Positions 34,070-42,622 of a DNA stretch of 55,697 nucleotides are shown here, one piece after another (positions within the stretch are counted from its first letter, which is position 1; every line of letters starts with the position of its first letter). The DNA is from JBCBTD01 sp039818825 (lineage in GTDB: Bacteria; Pseudomonadota; Alphaproteobacteria; Geminicoccales; Geminicoccaceae). The stretch covers positions 1 to 55,697 of the forward strand of contig JBCBTD010000025.1 of assembly GCA_039818825.1 (NCBI GenBank), in the 5' to 3' direction. Under the pieces are notes generated by a model, which saw only the letters and a list, made by a program, of their open reading frames with translations, ran no database searches and was not told the DNA's origin. The translations under genes were made by a program, and so were the position numbers.

Positions 34070-35092
34070 ATGATGACCATCGATCGTCGCTCGCTCCTGG
34101 GTGGCCTGGCTTTGGCTGCCGTTGCGCCGCGACCGGCCGCCGGTGCCGACCAAGCCGCGCTCGCGCCGGCCCGCCTCGCGGAAGCCGCGCGTACCGCTTC
34201 CGGGCTGGACCAGCTCCGGGCCCTGGTGGTGGCGCGGTCGGGGACGATCGCCTTCGCCGAAGCGTTCCGCGGACCGGCCTTGGACCGGCCGACCAACGTC
34301 AAGTCCGTTTCCAAGACGGTCGTGGCGACCCTCACAGGCATGGCGATCGCCCGGGGCGAGATCGCCGGCGTGACGACGCCCGCTCTCGATTTTCTGAGCG
34401 CGCCGCCAGGAGCCGACCCGCGCATCGCCCGGATCACGGTCGAAGATCTCTTGACCATGCGCGCCGGGCTGGAGCGGACGTCGGGCGCCAACTACGGCGG
34501 TTGGGTGCAGAGCCGCGACTGGGTGGCCGATGCCTTGGCCCGGCCGTTCGTGGCTGAGCCCGGCGGGCGGTTCTTGTACTCCACGGGTAGCTACCACCTT
34601 CTGGGCGCGGTGCTCGCCGAGGCGTCGGACCGCAGTCTGCTCGCGCTCGCACGCGAGCGGTTGGGTGAGCCGTTGGGCATCGACGTGCCGCCTTGGACGC
34701 GCGATCCCCAGGGGCGTTACATGGGCGGCAACGACATGGCGCTGTCGCCGTTGGCGCTGTTGCGTTTCGGCGAAATGTGGCGCCAGGGCGGTCTGGTCGA
34801 CGGTCAACCGGTGCTGGCGCCATCGTGGATCGACGCCTCCTGGACGGTGCGCACCCGTTCGCCGTTTTCGGGCCACGACTACGGCTATGGCTGGTTCCTG
34901 GCCCGGGCGCGCGGCCGGCGCGTGGCTTACGCGCGCGGTTATGGCGGGCAGATGATCTACCTGGTGCCGGAGCTGGCCCTCACCGTGGTCATCACCTCCG
35001 ACCCGAACCGCCCCGGCCGCTCCAGGGGCCATGTGGGCAGCCTCCACAGGCTCCTGACCGAGCTGATCATCCCCGCTGCCGAGGCGGCATAG
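34070..35092 (+). CDS. beta-lactamase-related serine hydrolase (class C type)
   Basis: This 340-residue protein belongs to the Beta-lactamase (PF00144) family of esterases, carboxypeptidases and amidases. The nucleophile motif SxxK is at Ser79-Lys82 (KSVSK). The second motif is YSTGSYHLLG, where the usual YxN reads YST. A DYGYGWF block follows. The N-terminus has RRSLLGG and a hydrophobic stretch ending PAAGA, which looks like a twin-arginine export signal. True beta-lactamase activity is unlikely because the Asn of YxN is missing. It is divergent from the amino-acid importer. Confidence 0.85.
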   Translation: MMTIDRRSLLGGLALAAVAPRPAAGADQAALAPARLAEAARTASGLDQLRALVVARSGTIAFAEAFRGPALDRPTNVKSVSKTVVATLTGMAIARGEIAGVTTPALDFLSAPPGADPRIARITVEDLLTMRAGLERTSGANYGGWVQSRDWVADALARPFVAEPGGRFLYSTGSYHLLGAVLAEASDRSLLALARERLGEPLGIDVPPWTRDPQGRYMGGNDMALSPLALLRFGEMWRQGGLVDGQPVLAPSWIDASWTVRTRSPFSGHDYGYGWFLARARGRRVAYARGYGGQMIYLVPELALTVVITSDPNRPGRSRGHVGSLHRLLTELIIPAAEAA

Positions 35093-35171
35093 CCGTCGCG
35101 GTGCTGTGATCGCTCCGAGGTTGCACGGCGGACACTGCTCGCACTACCTCAGGTGCGTTGGCGGAGGGCAC

Positions 35172-35495
35172 ATGCGCATCGGTCTCTGGTCGATCCTCGC
35201 GCTCTTGATCGTGCTTGCGGCACCGCTGCCCGGCGGTGGCGTCGCCTTCGCGACCGCGGGCTTGTTCACCGGTTCCGACCAGCTCGACAAGTGCCCCGGT
35301 TGCCCGGATCCGCTACGCAGCGCCGGCTGCGGCTCCACGAGCTGCGGGCCCTCGGCCCTACCCAACCAGGACGTTGCCGCGGCGCGGCAAAGCGTTGGCC
35401 ACCGGCTGTCGAGGCCAGCAGCGCAGCGCGCAGGCGGCGTGAACGAGCGACCGGACCCGCCGCCACCGAAGCGGGGAGCCCGGACGGCATCCTGA
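35172..35495 (+). CDS. small cysteine-rich secreted protein
   Basis: This 107-residue frame has GGAGGG five bases before ATG 35172 and a good signal peptide (residues 1-29, ending AFATA). A short cysteine cluster (CPGCP, then GCGSTSCGP) follows. The last 45 residues are low-complexity Pro/Arg/Ala and may not be conserved. It lies 47 bp before the double-DoxX membrane protein on the same strand. No family recognised; treat as hypothetical. Confidence 0.45.
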   Translation: MRIGLWSILALLIVLAAPLPGGGVAFATAGLFTGSDQLDKCPGCPDPLRSAGCGSTSCGPSALPNQDVAAARQSVGHRLSRPAAQRAGGVNERPDPPPPKRGARTAS

Positions 35496-35542
35496 CGGAC
35501 GCCGTCGACCGCTCCCTCGACCTCGGATCTGGAGATCGTCAC

Positions 35543-36469
35543 ATGTTTCCTCGGACCTCGCCGCACGAGGCGGCCGTCCAGGCGCAGGCTGCGTTGGCCC
35601 TGCGCGTCGGCCTCGGCCTCGTCTTCGTCATCGGCGGTATCGCCAAGCTCGAACGGCTGCTCACGCCGGCGAAAGCCGGCGCGATCGTCGAGCAGTACAC
35701 GGGCCCGGCGGGCTACATCAACCAGGTGTTCCTCGACTGGCTGTTCGCCGGCCACCTGCCGGCCTTCGTCACGCCTTGGACGTTCCTGACGGCGCTCTCG
35801 ACCTTCGAGCTGGTTTCTGGACTGATGCTCGTCGTCGGTCTCATGGTCAGGCCGTTGGCATTGATCTGGGCGTTCTTGGTCTGGACCTTCGTCATCTCGT
35901 TGCCCGTGGTGACCACACCGGGCGTCGTCGCCGGCGTCACCACCTACGAGTCGCCGGCGCTCTTGGTGCAGGCCCGGGACATCGCCCTCTCGGGTCTCTT
36001 CTTCGTGCTCTACAACCTGGGTTCCGGCGCTCGCAGCCTCGATGCCGCGCGCTACGGCCTGCCCCCGGCCCTTGGCCGCGACTGGGACAATCTCGGGCTG
36101 GTGCTGCGGCTTTCGCTCGGCATCGTCTTCGTCGTCGGCGGGCTGTTCCACGGCTTCAGCAAGATCGCGACGTTCGACATGCCCGCGCTCTTGCTCGTCG
36201 TCGTCGGTCTCGGCTTGTTGGCCGGTATCGGCGTTCGGGCGTTCGCCCTGGCCGCCGGCTTGGCGCTGCTGGTCTTCATGGCCGGCAAGCTCGACGGCGC
36301 TAACGGGATCATCGGCTACTTCAACAGCGTCAAGCGCGAGTTCGCGCTGCTGGCGGCGGCCGGTGTTCTCGCGGTCTTGGGTGCGGATCGTGCGTTCACC
36401 CTCGACGCGTTGTCCCGTGCCGCCTGGGCCGGCGGCCAACGCTACGTCCGCGGTCGCGCGGCTGCGTGA
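35543..36469 (+). CDS. DoxX-family membrane protein with internal duplication
   Basis: This 308-residue protein has about eight membrane spans made of two DoxX/DoxD-like halves. LRVGLGLVFVIGGIAKLERLL opens the first (about residue 18), and LRLSLGIVFVVGGLFHGFSKI opens the second (about 190). DoxX proteins are typically single 4-TM units that work with oxidoreductases in sulfur or redox stress metabolism. GGAGAT about seven bases upstream supports ATG 35543. Function in this organism is unknown; the adjacent Cys-rich protein may be a partner, which is speculative. Confidence 0.75.
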   Translation: MFPRTSPHEAAVQAQAALALRVGLGLVFVIGGIAKLERLLTPAKAGAIVEQYTGPAGYINQVFLDWLFAGHLPAFVTPWTFLTALSTFELVSGLMLVVGLMVRPLALIWAFLVWTFVISLPVVTTPGVVAGVTTYESPALLVQARDIALSGLFFVLYNLGSGARSLDAARYGLPPALGRDWDNLGLVLRLSLGIVFVVGGLFHGFSKIATFDMPALLLVVVGLGLLAGIGVRAFALAAGLALLVFMAGKLDGANGIIGYFNSVKREFALLAAAGVLAVLGADRAFTLDALSRAAWAGGQRYVRGRAAA

Positions 36470-36540
36470 CGAGGCCTGGGGTGCCGTCCGCTCGGGCGGC
36501 ACCCTCAGCCCCACCCTGGGTGCGCCTGCGTCGGCGGTCG

Positions 36541-37014
36541 TCACGCCCCAGCCGTGGGCGAGGGTGCATAGACCTGCTTCAGACAGCGCAGCGCGAAGCT
36601 GGAGCGCGTGTGGCGGAGGCCCTCGATGCGGAACAGCTTCTCCCGGAGGAAGCGCTCGTAGCCGCTCGAGCCCGCTACTGCCACCTTGAGCATGTAGTCG
36701 TACTCGCCACTGACCAGCCACGCCTCGACCACTTCGGGCAGCGCCTCCACGGCACGGCCGAAGGTCTCCAGTGCCTGCTCGTCGTGCTGGCTGAGCATCA
36801 CCTCGACGAACACGGTGTCCGGCAAGCCGAGGGCGACCGGGTCCAGGACCGTCACGTAGTGTTTGATCACGCCCGCGCGTTCCAGTGCGCGGACGCGATT
36901 CCAACAGGGTGTGGCCGACAGGCCGACGCGCTCCGCCAGTTCGGTGTTCTTGAGTCTGGCGTCGAAGCGCAACGCCCGGAGGATCTTCAGATCGATGGCA
37001 TCCAGTGCACGCAA
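36541..37014 (-). CDS. Lrp/AsnC-family transcriptional regulator
   Basis: This 157-residue regulator has an N-terminal winged helix (LDAIDLKILRALRFDARLKNTELAERVGLS, CWNRVRALERAGVI) and a C-terminal RAM ligand domain (FVEVMLSQHDEQALETFGRAV, AWLVSGEYDYMLKV). TTG 37014, six bases after GGAG, is preferred over more distant starts because it gives the standard Lrp length. It is divergent from an amino-acid dehydrogenase, with a 24-bp palindrome between. It most likely senses leucine or another substrate of that pathway; this follows from layout, not experiment. Confidence 0.88.
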   Translation of the reverse strand: MRALDAIDLKILRALRFDARLKNTELAERVGLSATPCWNRVRALERAGVIKHYVTVLDPVALGLPDTVFVEVMLSQHDEQALETFGRAVEALPEVVEAWLVSGEYDYMLKVAVAGSSGYERFLREKLFRIEGLRHTRSSFALRCLKQVYAPSPTAGA

Positions 37015-37048
37015 CGGAGTCTCCAGAACGAAAAAAGCGAATGCTGCA

Positions 37049-37072
37049 TCGCAGAAGAATCTTCTTCTGCGA
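37049..37072. promoter_or_regulatory. 24-bp palindrome, candidate Lrp operator
   Basis: Perfect 11-bp arms TCGCAGAAGAA and TTCTTCTGCGA surround a 2-bp centre, in an AT-rich patch between the divergent lrp and dehydrogenase starts. Another CAGAAG half-site lies near 37126. Size and symmetry suit an Lrp/AsnC dimer or octamer site. Confidence 0.6.
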
Positions 37073-37185
37073 ATATCGCGAAACACAGGCCGAAGTTTCG
37101 CCATCTTGGTCTTTCGGCCTCCTCTGGCAGAAGCCAATTTCGACCAATGGCGGGTATCCTTTGGTCAACCAACCGGGGGGATGGC

Positions 37186-38226
37186 ATGTTCGACCATGGG
37201 GACTTCGACGAGCACGAGCACATCCTATTCGTCTGTCGGGCGGACGTGGGCCTGCGCGCGATCATCGCTCTCCACGACACGCGCCTCGGTCCGGCGTTGG
37301 GTGGCTGCCGGATGTGGCCGCACGCGGACACCGACAGCGCCCTTGCCGACGTGCTCCGCCTCGCCCGTGGCATGACTCACAAGAACGCGCTGGCGAGATT
37401 GCCGTTCGGCGGCGGCAAATCGCTCATCGTCGGCGACCCGCGGCGCGACAAGAGCGATGCGCTGCTCGACGCTTTCGCTGAGGCCGTGGACTCCTTGGGC
37501 GGACGCTACGTCGTTGCCGAGGACGTCGGCATGACCCCCGCCGACATGCAGCGGCTGCGCAAGCGCACGGCGTACGTCTCAGGCGTCGTCGGCGATCCGT
37601 CGCCGTACACCGCCCACGGTGTGCTGGTCGGGCTGACCGCGGCGGTGCGCCTGGTCCAGGCGCGCGACGATCTGGCCGGGCTGCGCGTTGCCGTGCAGGG
37701 GCTTGGCGCCGTCGGCTGGAAGCTCGCGGCACTGCTCCACGAGCAGGGCGCCGTCCTGGTCGTTGCCGACGTCGACGCCGGCCGGGTCGACGCCGCGCGC
37801 AACGCTTTCGGGGCCAGAGCCATGGAGCCCGACGCGATCCTCGGTGCCGAGGTCGACGTGCTGGCACCCTGCGCGCTCGGTGCCGTACTCGACGCGGCGA
37901 CCATTCCGCAGCTGCGTTGTGCCATCGTCGCCGGCGCCGCGAACAACCAGCTGGCGACCCCCGCCGACGGCGCACGGTTGGCTGCCCGGGGCATCGTCTA
38001 CGTTCCCGACTACGTGCTCAATGCCGGTGGCGTCATCGCCGTCGCGGCGGAGTACCAAGAGCAGGGCTCCGCCGCCGAGCTCGACCGCCGGGTCGCGGCG
38101 ATCGGCGAGACCGTCCGTACCATCCTCGACCGTGCCGCGGCCGACGGCCTTTCGCCGGCGACGGTCGCCGAACGTGCCGCCCGAGCCGCGTTGCCGTCTC
38201 GCGACGGCGTCCCACGGGCCGCGTGA
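37186..38226 (+). CDS. leucine/branched-chain amino-acid dehydrogenase (Glu/Leu/Phe/Val family)
   Basis: This 346-residue NAD-dependent oxidative deaminase has the catalytic Lys region (GMTHKNALARLPFGGGKSLIVGDP), the VAEDVGMTPADM block, the SPYTAHGV motif, the nucleotide-binding fingerprint GLGAVGWKLA and AANNQLA near the C-terminus. Length and motifs match leucine dehydrogenase more than glutamate dehydrogenase. Substrate among Leu, Val, Ile and Phe is not certain. ATG 37186 follows a G-rich ribosome-binding site. The 2-oxoacid product is the substrate type of the next gene, so the two form a catabolic pair controlled by the divergent Lrp. Confidence 0.9.
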   Translation: MFDHGDFDEHEHILFVCRADVGLRAIIALHDTRLGPALGGCRMWPHADTDSALADVLRLARGMTHKNALARLPFGGGKSLIVGDPRRDKSDALLDAFAEAVDSLGGRYVVAEDVGMTPADMQRLRKRTAYVSGVVGDPSPYTAHGVLVGLTAAVRLVQARDDLAGLRVAVQGLGAVGWKLAALLHEQGAVLVVADVDAGRVDAARNAFGARAMEPDAILGAEVDVLAPCALGAVLDAATIPQLRCAIVAGAANNQLATPADGARLAARGIVYVPDYVLNAGGVIAVAAEYQEQGSAAELDRRVAAIGETVRTILDRAAADGLSPATVAERAARAALPSRDGVPRAA

Positions 38227-38308
38227 GCGGATTGGCCCTTGGTACCGCACTGCGATCTTCCGTAGGCCGGGATCGACGAACCGCGCGTCCGCCCAGGGAG
38301 GCGAGGCT

Positions 38309-41300
38309 ATGAAGCTCGAATCGGTTTCGCTGCAGGACAAGTACACGGTCGAACGTGGCCGCGTGTATCTGACCGGGACCCAGGCGCTGGTGCGGCTGCC
38401 GCTCTTGCAGAAGCAGCTTGATCGCCATGCGGGGCTGAACACGGCCGGCTTCGTCTCCGGCTATCGCGGCTCACCGCTCGGCGGCTACGACAAGGCACTA
38501 TGGGAGGCGCGCGAGCATCTGGAGGCGCACGACGTCGTCTTCCAGCCAGGTGTCAACGAAGACCTCGCCGCGACCGCGGTCTGGGGCACCCAGCAGATCG
38601 GCCTCTTCGGTACCGCTCAGCGCGACGGCGTATTCGGGATCTGGTACGGCAAGGGTCCCGGCGTCGACCGGTCGACCGATGCGCTCAAGCACGCCAACGC
38701 CGCCGGTACCGCCCAGCATGGCGGGGTGTTGGCGTTGGTCGGCGACGACCACGCCTGCAAATCATCGACGTTGCCGCATCAGAGTGAACCGGTGCTGATC
38801 GCCGCCGGCATACCGGTGCTGAACCCTGCCAACGTCCGCGAGATCATCGACTACGGGCTCTATGGCTGGGCGCTGTCGCGGTTTTCGGGCTTGTGGGTCG
38901 GGCTCAAAATCATCGCCGAGACCGCGGACAGCTCGACCTCGGTCGACCTGGGCGACGACACGGTGCCCACGCTGCCGGCGGGCTTCGCCATGCCGCCCGG
39001 CGGGCTGAACATCCGCTGGCCCGACGACCCGATGACCCTTCACGAGCCGCGGCTCTACGACTTCAAGCTGCCCGCGGCCCGGGCGTTCCATCGCGCCAGC
39101 GGCCTCGACCGAACCGTCGTCGACGCGCCGCGGCCAAGGCTCGGCATCGCCGCTACGGGCAAGGCCTGGCTGGACCTCCGCGAGGCGCTGCTCGATCTCG
39201 GGATCGACGATGCTCGGGCGGCGGCCATGGGCCTGCGACTCTACAAGGTCGCGATGCCCTGGCCGCTCGAACCGGAAGGTGCCCGTGCGTTCGCCGCCGG
39301 CCTCGAGAGCGTGGTCGTGGTCGAGGAAAAGCGCGGCATCATCGAGGAGCAGTTGCGGAACGTCCTCTACGACCTGCCAGACGGCCAGCGGCCGCGGATC
39401 GTCGGCAAGCAAGACGAGCAAGGCAACGTGCTCTTCCCGGTGGTCGGTGAGCTGAGCCCGACGCTGGTGGCGCGGCGGTTGGGTGAGCGCCTCGGAGCCA
39501 TCGCCGATTCGAGCGCTCTCAGGGAGCGCTTGGCGGCGATCGAGCGGATCGACGACGAGCTGCGCGACTACCAGGCGGCAGCATTGCGCACCCCCTATTT
39601 CTGCTCGGGTTGTCCGCACAACACGTCGACCCGCGTGCCCGAAGGCAGCCGTGCGCTGGCTGGCATCGGCTGTCACTACCTCGCCCAGGGGATGGACCGA
39701 CGGACGGACACCTTCACCCAGATGGGCGGCGAGGGTGCCTCCTGGATCGGACAGGCGCCGTTCGTCGACGACCGCCACGTGTTCGTGAACATCGGCGACG
39801 GCACCTACTACCACTCCGGCCTGCTGGCGATCCGCGCGGCTGTCGCCGCACAGGTCAACGCCACCTACAAGATCCTGTTCAACGATGCGGTGGCGATGAC
39901 CGGCGGTCAGCCGGTCGAGGGGCAGCTGACCGTGCCTGACGTCGTCGCCCAGCTGGTGGCCGAGGGTGTCGCTCCGGTCGTCGTCGTGTCCGAGAATCCA
40001 AAGCGCTATGGCCGGAGCGGAGCGCTGCCGCCCGGCACGGAGGTTCTCGACCGCGCCGACCTCGACGTCGTCCAGCGGCGCCTCAGGGAGGTCACAGGCG
40101 TCACCGCCATCGTCTACGACCAGACCTGCGCGACCGAGAAGCGCAGGCGGCGGAAGCGCGGCTCGCTGGCCGACCCGAAGACCCGCATCTTCATCAACGA
40201 CCTGGTGTGCGAGGGCTGCGGCGACTGCTCCGCGCAGTCGAACTGCCTCTCGGTCGAGCCGTTGGAGACCGAGTTCGGCCGCAAGCGGCGCATCAACCAG
40301 TCGACCTGCAACAAGGACACGCGCTGCCTCGACGGTTTCTGTCCGAGCTTCGTCACCATCGAGGGGGCAGATCTCCGGAAGCCCGAACGGATCGACCCCG
40401 GTGATGCCATCGAGGCGTTGCCCGAGCCACCGGCCGCCGATCTCGGGGAGCCCTTCGGCGTGCTGCTCACCGGCGTCGGCGGCACCGGCGTGGTCACGGT
40501 CGCCGAGCTCCTGGGCATGGCGGCGCACCTCGAAGGCAAGGGCGTCGTCGTCGTCAATCAGACCGGGCTCGCGCAGAAGTACGGCGCGGTCACCAGTCAC
40601 GTTCGGGTCGGGGTGACGCCGGCTGCGGTACTGGCGCCACGGATCGCCGACGGTAAGGCGCGGCTGTTGCTCGGCTGCGATCTCGTGGTCGCCGCTTCGA
40701 AGGACGCGCTCGCCAAGCTGGATCGCAAGGCGGGCCATGCCGTCGTCAACGCCGCCCTCACGCCGACGGCGGCGTTCGTCCGCAACCCCGATCAGCCCGA
40801 GGCGGGCGACGCACTTCGCCGCGCGATCGAGAGGGTGCTCGGTACGGAGCGGGTGCGGTTCGTCGACGCCAGCCGGCTGGGCGCTGCGCTCCTGGGCGAT
40901 ACCATCGCGGCCAACGCCTTCCTCCTGGGCCACGCGTGCCAGTCGGGCCTGTTGCCCGTCGGTCCCGTCGCGCTCGAGCGGGCGATGGAGCTGAACGGTG
41001 TCGCCGTCGCGCTCAATCTGGACGCCTTCCGCTGGGGCCGTCTCGCGGCCCACGATCCGGCGTCGGTCGCCGCTGTCGTCGAGCCTCCACCGCCGCCTTT
41101 GGCCGACGACCTGGAGAGCCTCGTGAACCGGCGCGCCGCCTTTCTCGTCGGCTACCAGAACCGCGCTTACGCCGCGCGCTATCGCGACCGTATCGAGCGG
41201 TTGCGGCAAGTCGAGGTACGGGTGCTCGGCACCGACGACGTGGCGACGGCGGCGGCACGAGGTCTCTTCAAGCTGATGGCCTACAAGGACGAGTACGAGG

Positions 41301-41788
41301 TGGCGCGATTGTGGGCGCGGACGCCGTTCCTCGACGACGTGCGCCGTCGCTTCACCGGCGAGGCCAAGGTCGTGTTTCACCTGGCACCACCGGTGGGCGG
41401 GCGGCGCCACCCTGAGACCGGCCAGCCGGTCAAAAGTCGATTCGGCCGTTGGATGCTGACCGCGTTTCGCGTGCTCGCGCACATGAAGGCACTGCGCGGC
41501 TCCGCTCTGGACCCGTTCGGTTGGACCGACGAGCGCCGCCGCGAGCGGGCGCTGATCGCCGACTACGACGCGACGCTCGGGGAGATCGAGGAGCGACTGT
41601 CGCCAGCGACTGCCGGCACCGCGCTGGCCCTAGCTCGGTTGCCCGAGCGCATCCGCGGCTTCGGTCACGTCAAGGCGCGCCACCTGGCGGAGGTCGAGGG
41701 CGAGTGGACCAGGCTCTTGGCGACGCTTCGGGACGACGTCAGCCCAGCCCAAGTAGCGGCGCCCAGCGTGGCCGAGGTTCTCGGCTGA
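38309..41788 (+). CDS. indolepyruvate ferredoxin oxidoreductase, alpha-beta fused
   Basis: This 1159-residue enzyme of aerobic proteobacterial type combines the subunits found separately in archaea. An N-terminal pyrimidine-binding domain (SGYRGSPLGGYD, GIWYGKGPGVDR) is followed by a TPP-binding domain (CSGCPHNTSTR, GDGTYYHSGLLAIRAAV). Next come a partial Fe-S cluster region with CEGCGDCSAQSNC (Cys634-646), a C-terminal gamma-type domain (GVGGTGVVTVAELLG, GLAQKYGAVTSHVR) and a DUF6537-like tail. It oxidises aryl or branched 2-oxoacids to acyl-CoA with ferredoxin. GGGAGG before ATG 38309 sets the start, 82 bp after the dehydrogenase. No ferredoxin gene is adjacent. Confidence 0.93.
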   Translation: MKLESVSLQDKYTVERGRVYLTGTQALVRLPLLQKQLDRHAGLNTAGFVSGYRGSPLGGYDKALWEAREHLEAHDVVFQPGVNEDLAATAVWGTQQIGLFGTAQRDGVFGIWYGKGPGVDRSTDALKHANAAGTAQHGGVLALVGDDHACKSSTLPHQSEPVLIAAGIPVLNPANVREIIDYGLYGWALSRFSGLWVGLKIIAETADSSTSVDLGDDTVPTLPAGFAMPPGGLNIRWPDDPMTLHEPRLYDFKLPAARAFHRASGLDRTVVDAPRPRLGIAATGKAWLDLREALLDLGIDDARAAAMGLRLYKVAMPWPLEPEGARAFAAGLESVVVVEEKRGIIEEQLRNVLYDLPDGQRPRIVGKQDEQGNVLFPVVGELSPTLVARRLGERLGAIADSSALRERLAAIERIDDELRDYQAAALRTPYFCSGCPHNTSTRVPEGSRALAGIGCHYLAQGMDRRTDTFTQMGGEGASWIGQAPFVDDRHVFVNIGDGTYYHSGLLAIRAAVAAQVNATYKILFNDAVAMTGGQPVEGQLTVPDVVAQLVAEGVAPVVVVSENPKRYGRSGALPPGTEVLDRADLDVVQRRLREVTGVTAIVYDQTCATEKRRRRKRGSLADPKTRIFINDLVCEGCGDCSAQSNCLSVEPLETEFGRKRRINQSTCNKDTRCLDGFCPSFVTIEGADLRKPERIDPGDAIEALPEPPAADLGEPFGVLLTGVGGTGVVTVAELLGMAAHLEGKGVVVVNQTGLAQKYGAVTSHVRVGVTPAAVLAPRIADGKARLLLGCDLVVAASKDALAKLDRKAGHAVVNAALTPTAAFVRNPDQPEAGDALRRAIERVLGTERVRFVDASRLGAALLGDTIAANAFLLGHACQSGLLPVGPVALERAMELNGVAVALNLDAFRWGRLAAHDPASVAAVVEPPPPPLADDLESLVNRRAAFLVGYQNRAYAARYRDRIERLRQVEVRVLGTDDVATAAARGLFKLMAYKDEYEVARLWARTPFLDDVRRRFTGEAKVVFHLAPPVGGRRHPETGQPVKSRFGRWMLTAFRVLAHMKALRGSALDPFGWTDERRRERALIADYDATLGEIEERLSPATAGTALALARLPERIRGFGHVKARHLAEVEGEWTRLLATLRDDVSPAQVAAPSVAEVLG

Positions 41789-41878
41789 TCAGCCGGCCGC
41801 GCGGTGTCCGGATCGAAACGAACTACGCCGGGCCCGCAACGGGACCGGCGCCGCCGTCATCAACCGGTGGTGGTCGGC

Positions 41879-42043
41879 TCAGCTACCGGTGCGGGGCGCC
41901 GGCACGGGCGTCTGCAGCGGCGCTGCGTCGGCGGTGATGGCGGGCGCCGGCGCGCTGGCGGACACGCCACCGCCGCAGGCGTAGGCGGTGGAGGCGAAGC
42001 CGGCGAACGCTAGCGTGGCCAAGGCAAGAGCGGTCATGCGCAT
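41879..42043 (-). CDS. small secreted protein (54 aa)
   Basis: A signal peptide (MRMTALALATLAFAGFA, cleavage near AYA) is followed by a short CGGG start and an Ala/Pro-rich tail. GAGGGGAA six bases before ATG 42043 supports translation. The -3 residue is Ala, not Leu, so it is probably not a lipoprotein despite the +1 cysteine. No family or function recognised. Confidence 0.55.
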   Translation of the reverse strand: MRMTALALATLAFAGFASTAYACGGGVSASAPAPAITADAAPLQTPVPAPRTGS

Positions 42044-42144
42044 GATCGTTCCCCTCAGGTGTACACGACACAACTGTCGCAGCTCGGTGGTTGGATCAAG
42101 ACCCCATCGCCACTACGCCGTCGCGCGCCGGGCCGCCGCGAGGG

Positions 42145-42516
42145 TCAAGGCGAGCGCTCGGCCAGGGCCCGCACCAGCCCGGCGATCGCCGAACGAAGCT
42201 CGCGGTCGTGGATGTCGCCATAGGCCCGCGCCACGTCGATCGCCGGCCGGTCGTGGCCACCATGAAGGTTGTTTGCTGCGCCGGTTTCCAGGCGCTCGAA
42301 GAAGAAGCCCGGGTCGACGGCGAGCACCAGCACCAATTCGTAGAGCTTGGCGGCGCTGATCCGGTTGCTCCCGCGCTCGTACTTCTGCACCTGCTGGTAG
42401 GAGAGGCCGATCTGGTCGGCGAGCTGGTCCTGCGTCATCCCGAGTTCCACCCGCCGACGGCGAATCCGCTCACCAATGGCTTTGTCGACGGCAGCGCTGC
42501 TGTATGCGTCGGACAT
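42145..42516 (-). CDS. XRE-family transcriptional regulator
   Basis: This 123-residue protein has a canonical helix-turn-helix of the Cro/CI type at residues 15-70 (IGERIRRRRVELGMTQDQLADQIGLSYQQVQKYERG, then NRISAAKLYELVLVLAV). The FFFERLE motif that follows is common in the small XRE regulators of alphaproteobacteria. The C-terminal half is helical with no known ligand domain. It is divergent from bamD. The target is unknown. Confidence 0.88.
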   Translation of the reverse strand: MSDAYSSAAVDKAIGERIRRRRVELGMTQDQLADQIGLSYQQVQKYERGSNRISAAKLYELVLVLAVDPGFFFERLETGAANNLHGGHDRPAIDVARAYGDIHDRELRSAIAGLVRALAERSP

Positions 42517-42622
42517 CGGGACCCGCTCCGGCGTGCGGACGAGCAGCGCACTGGTCGCCGGTCCGCCCCTTCGCTAATCTCCCGATCATCGACGACGACC
42601 TGGGGTGTGCGCAACGGTGCTG

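Noticed and set aside
38762..41482. 906-codon open frame opposite the indolepyruvate oxidoreductase
   Set aside because: Shadow frame of a well-conserved gene; composition is low-information and no start signal fits.
41782..41795. CGGCTGATCAGCCG palindrome over the oxidoreductase stop
   Set aside because: Zero-loop palindrome of common composition; could not be supported as terminator or operator.
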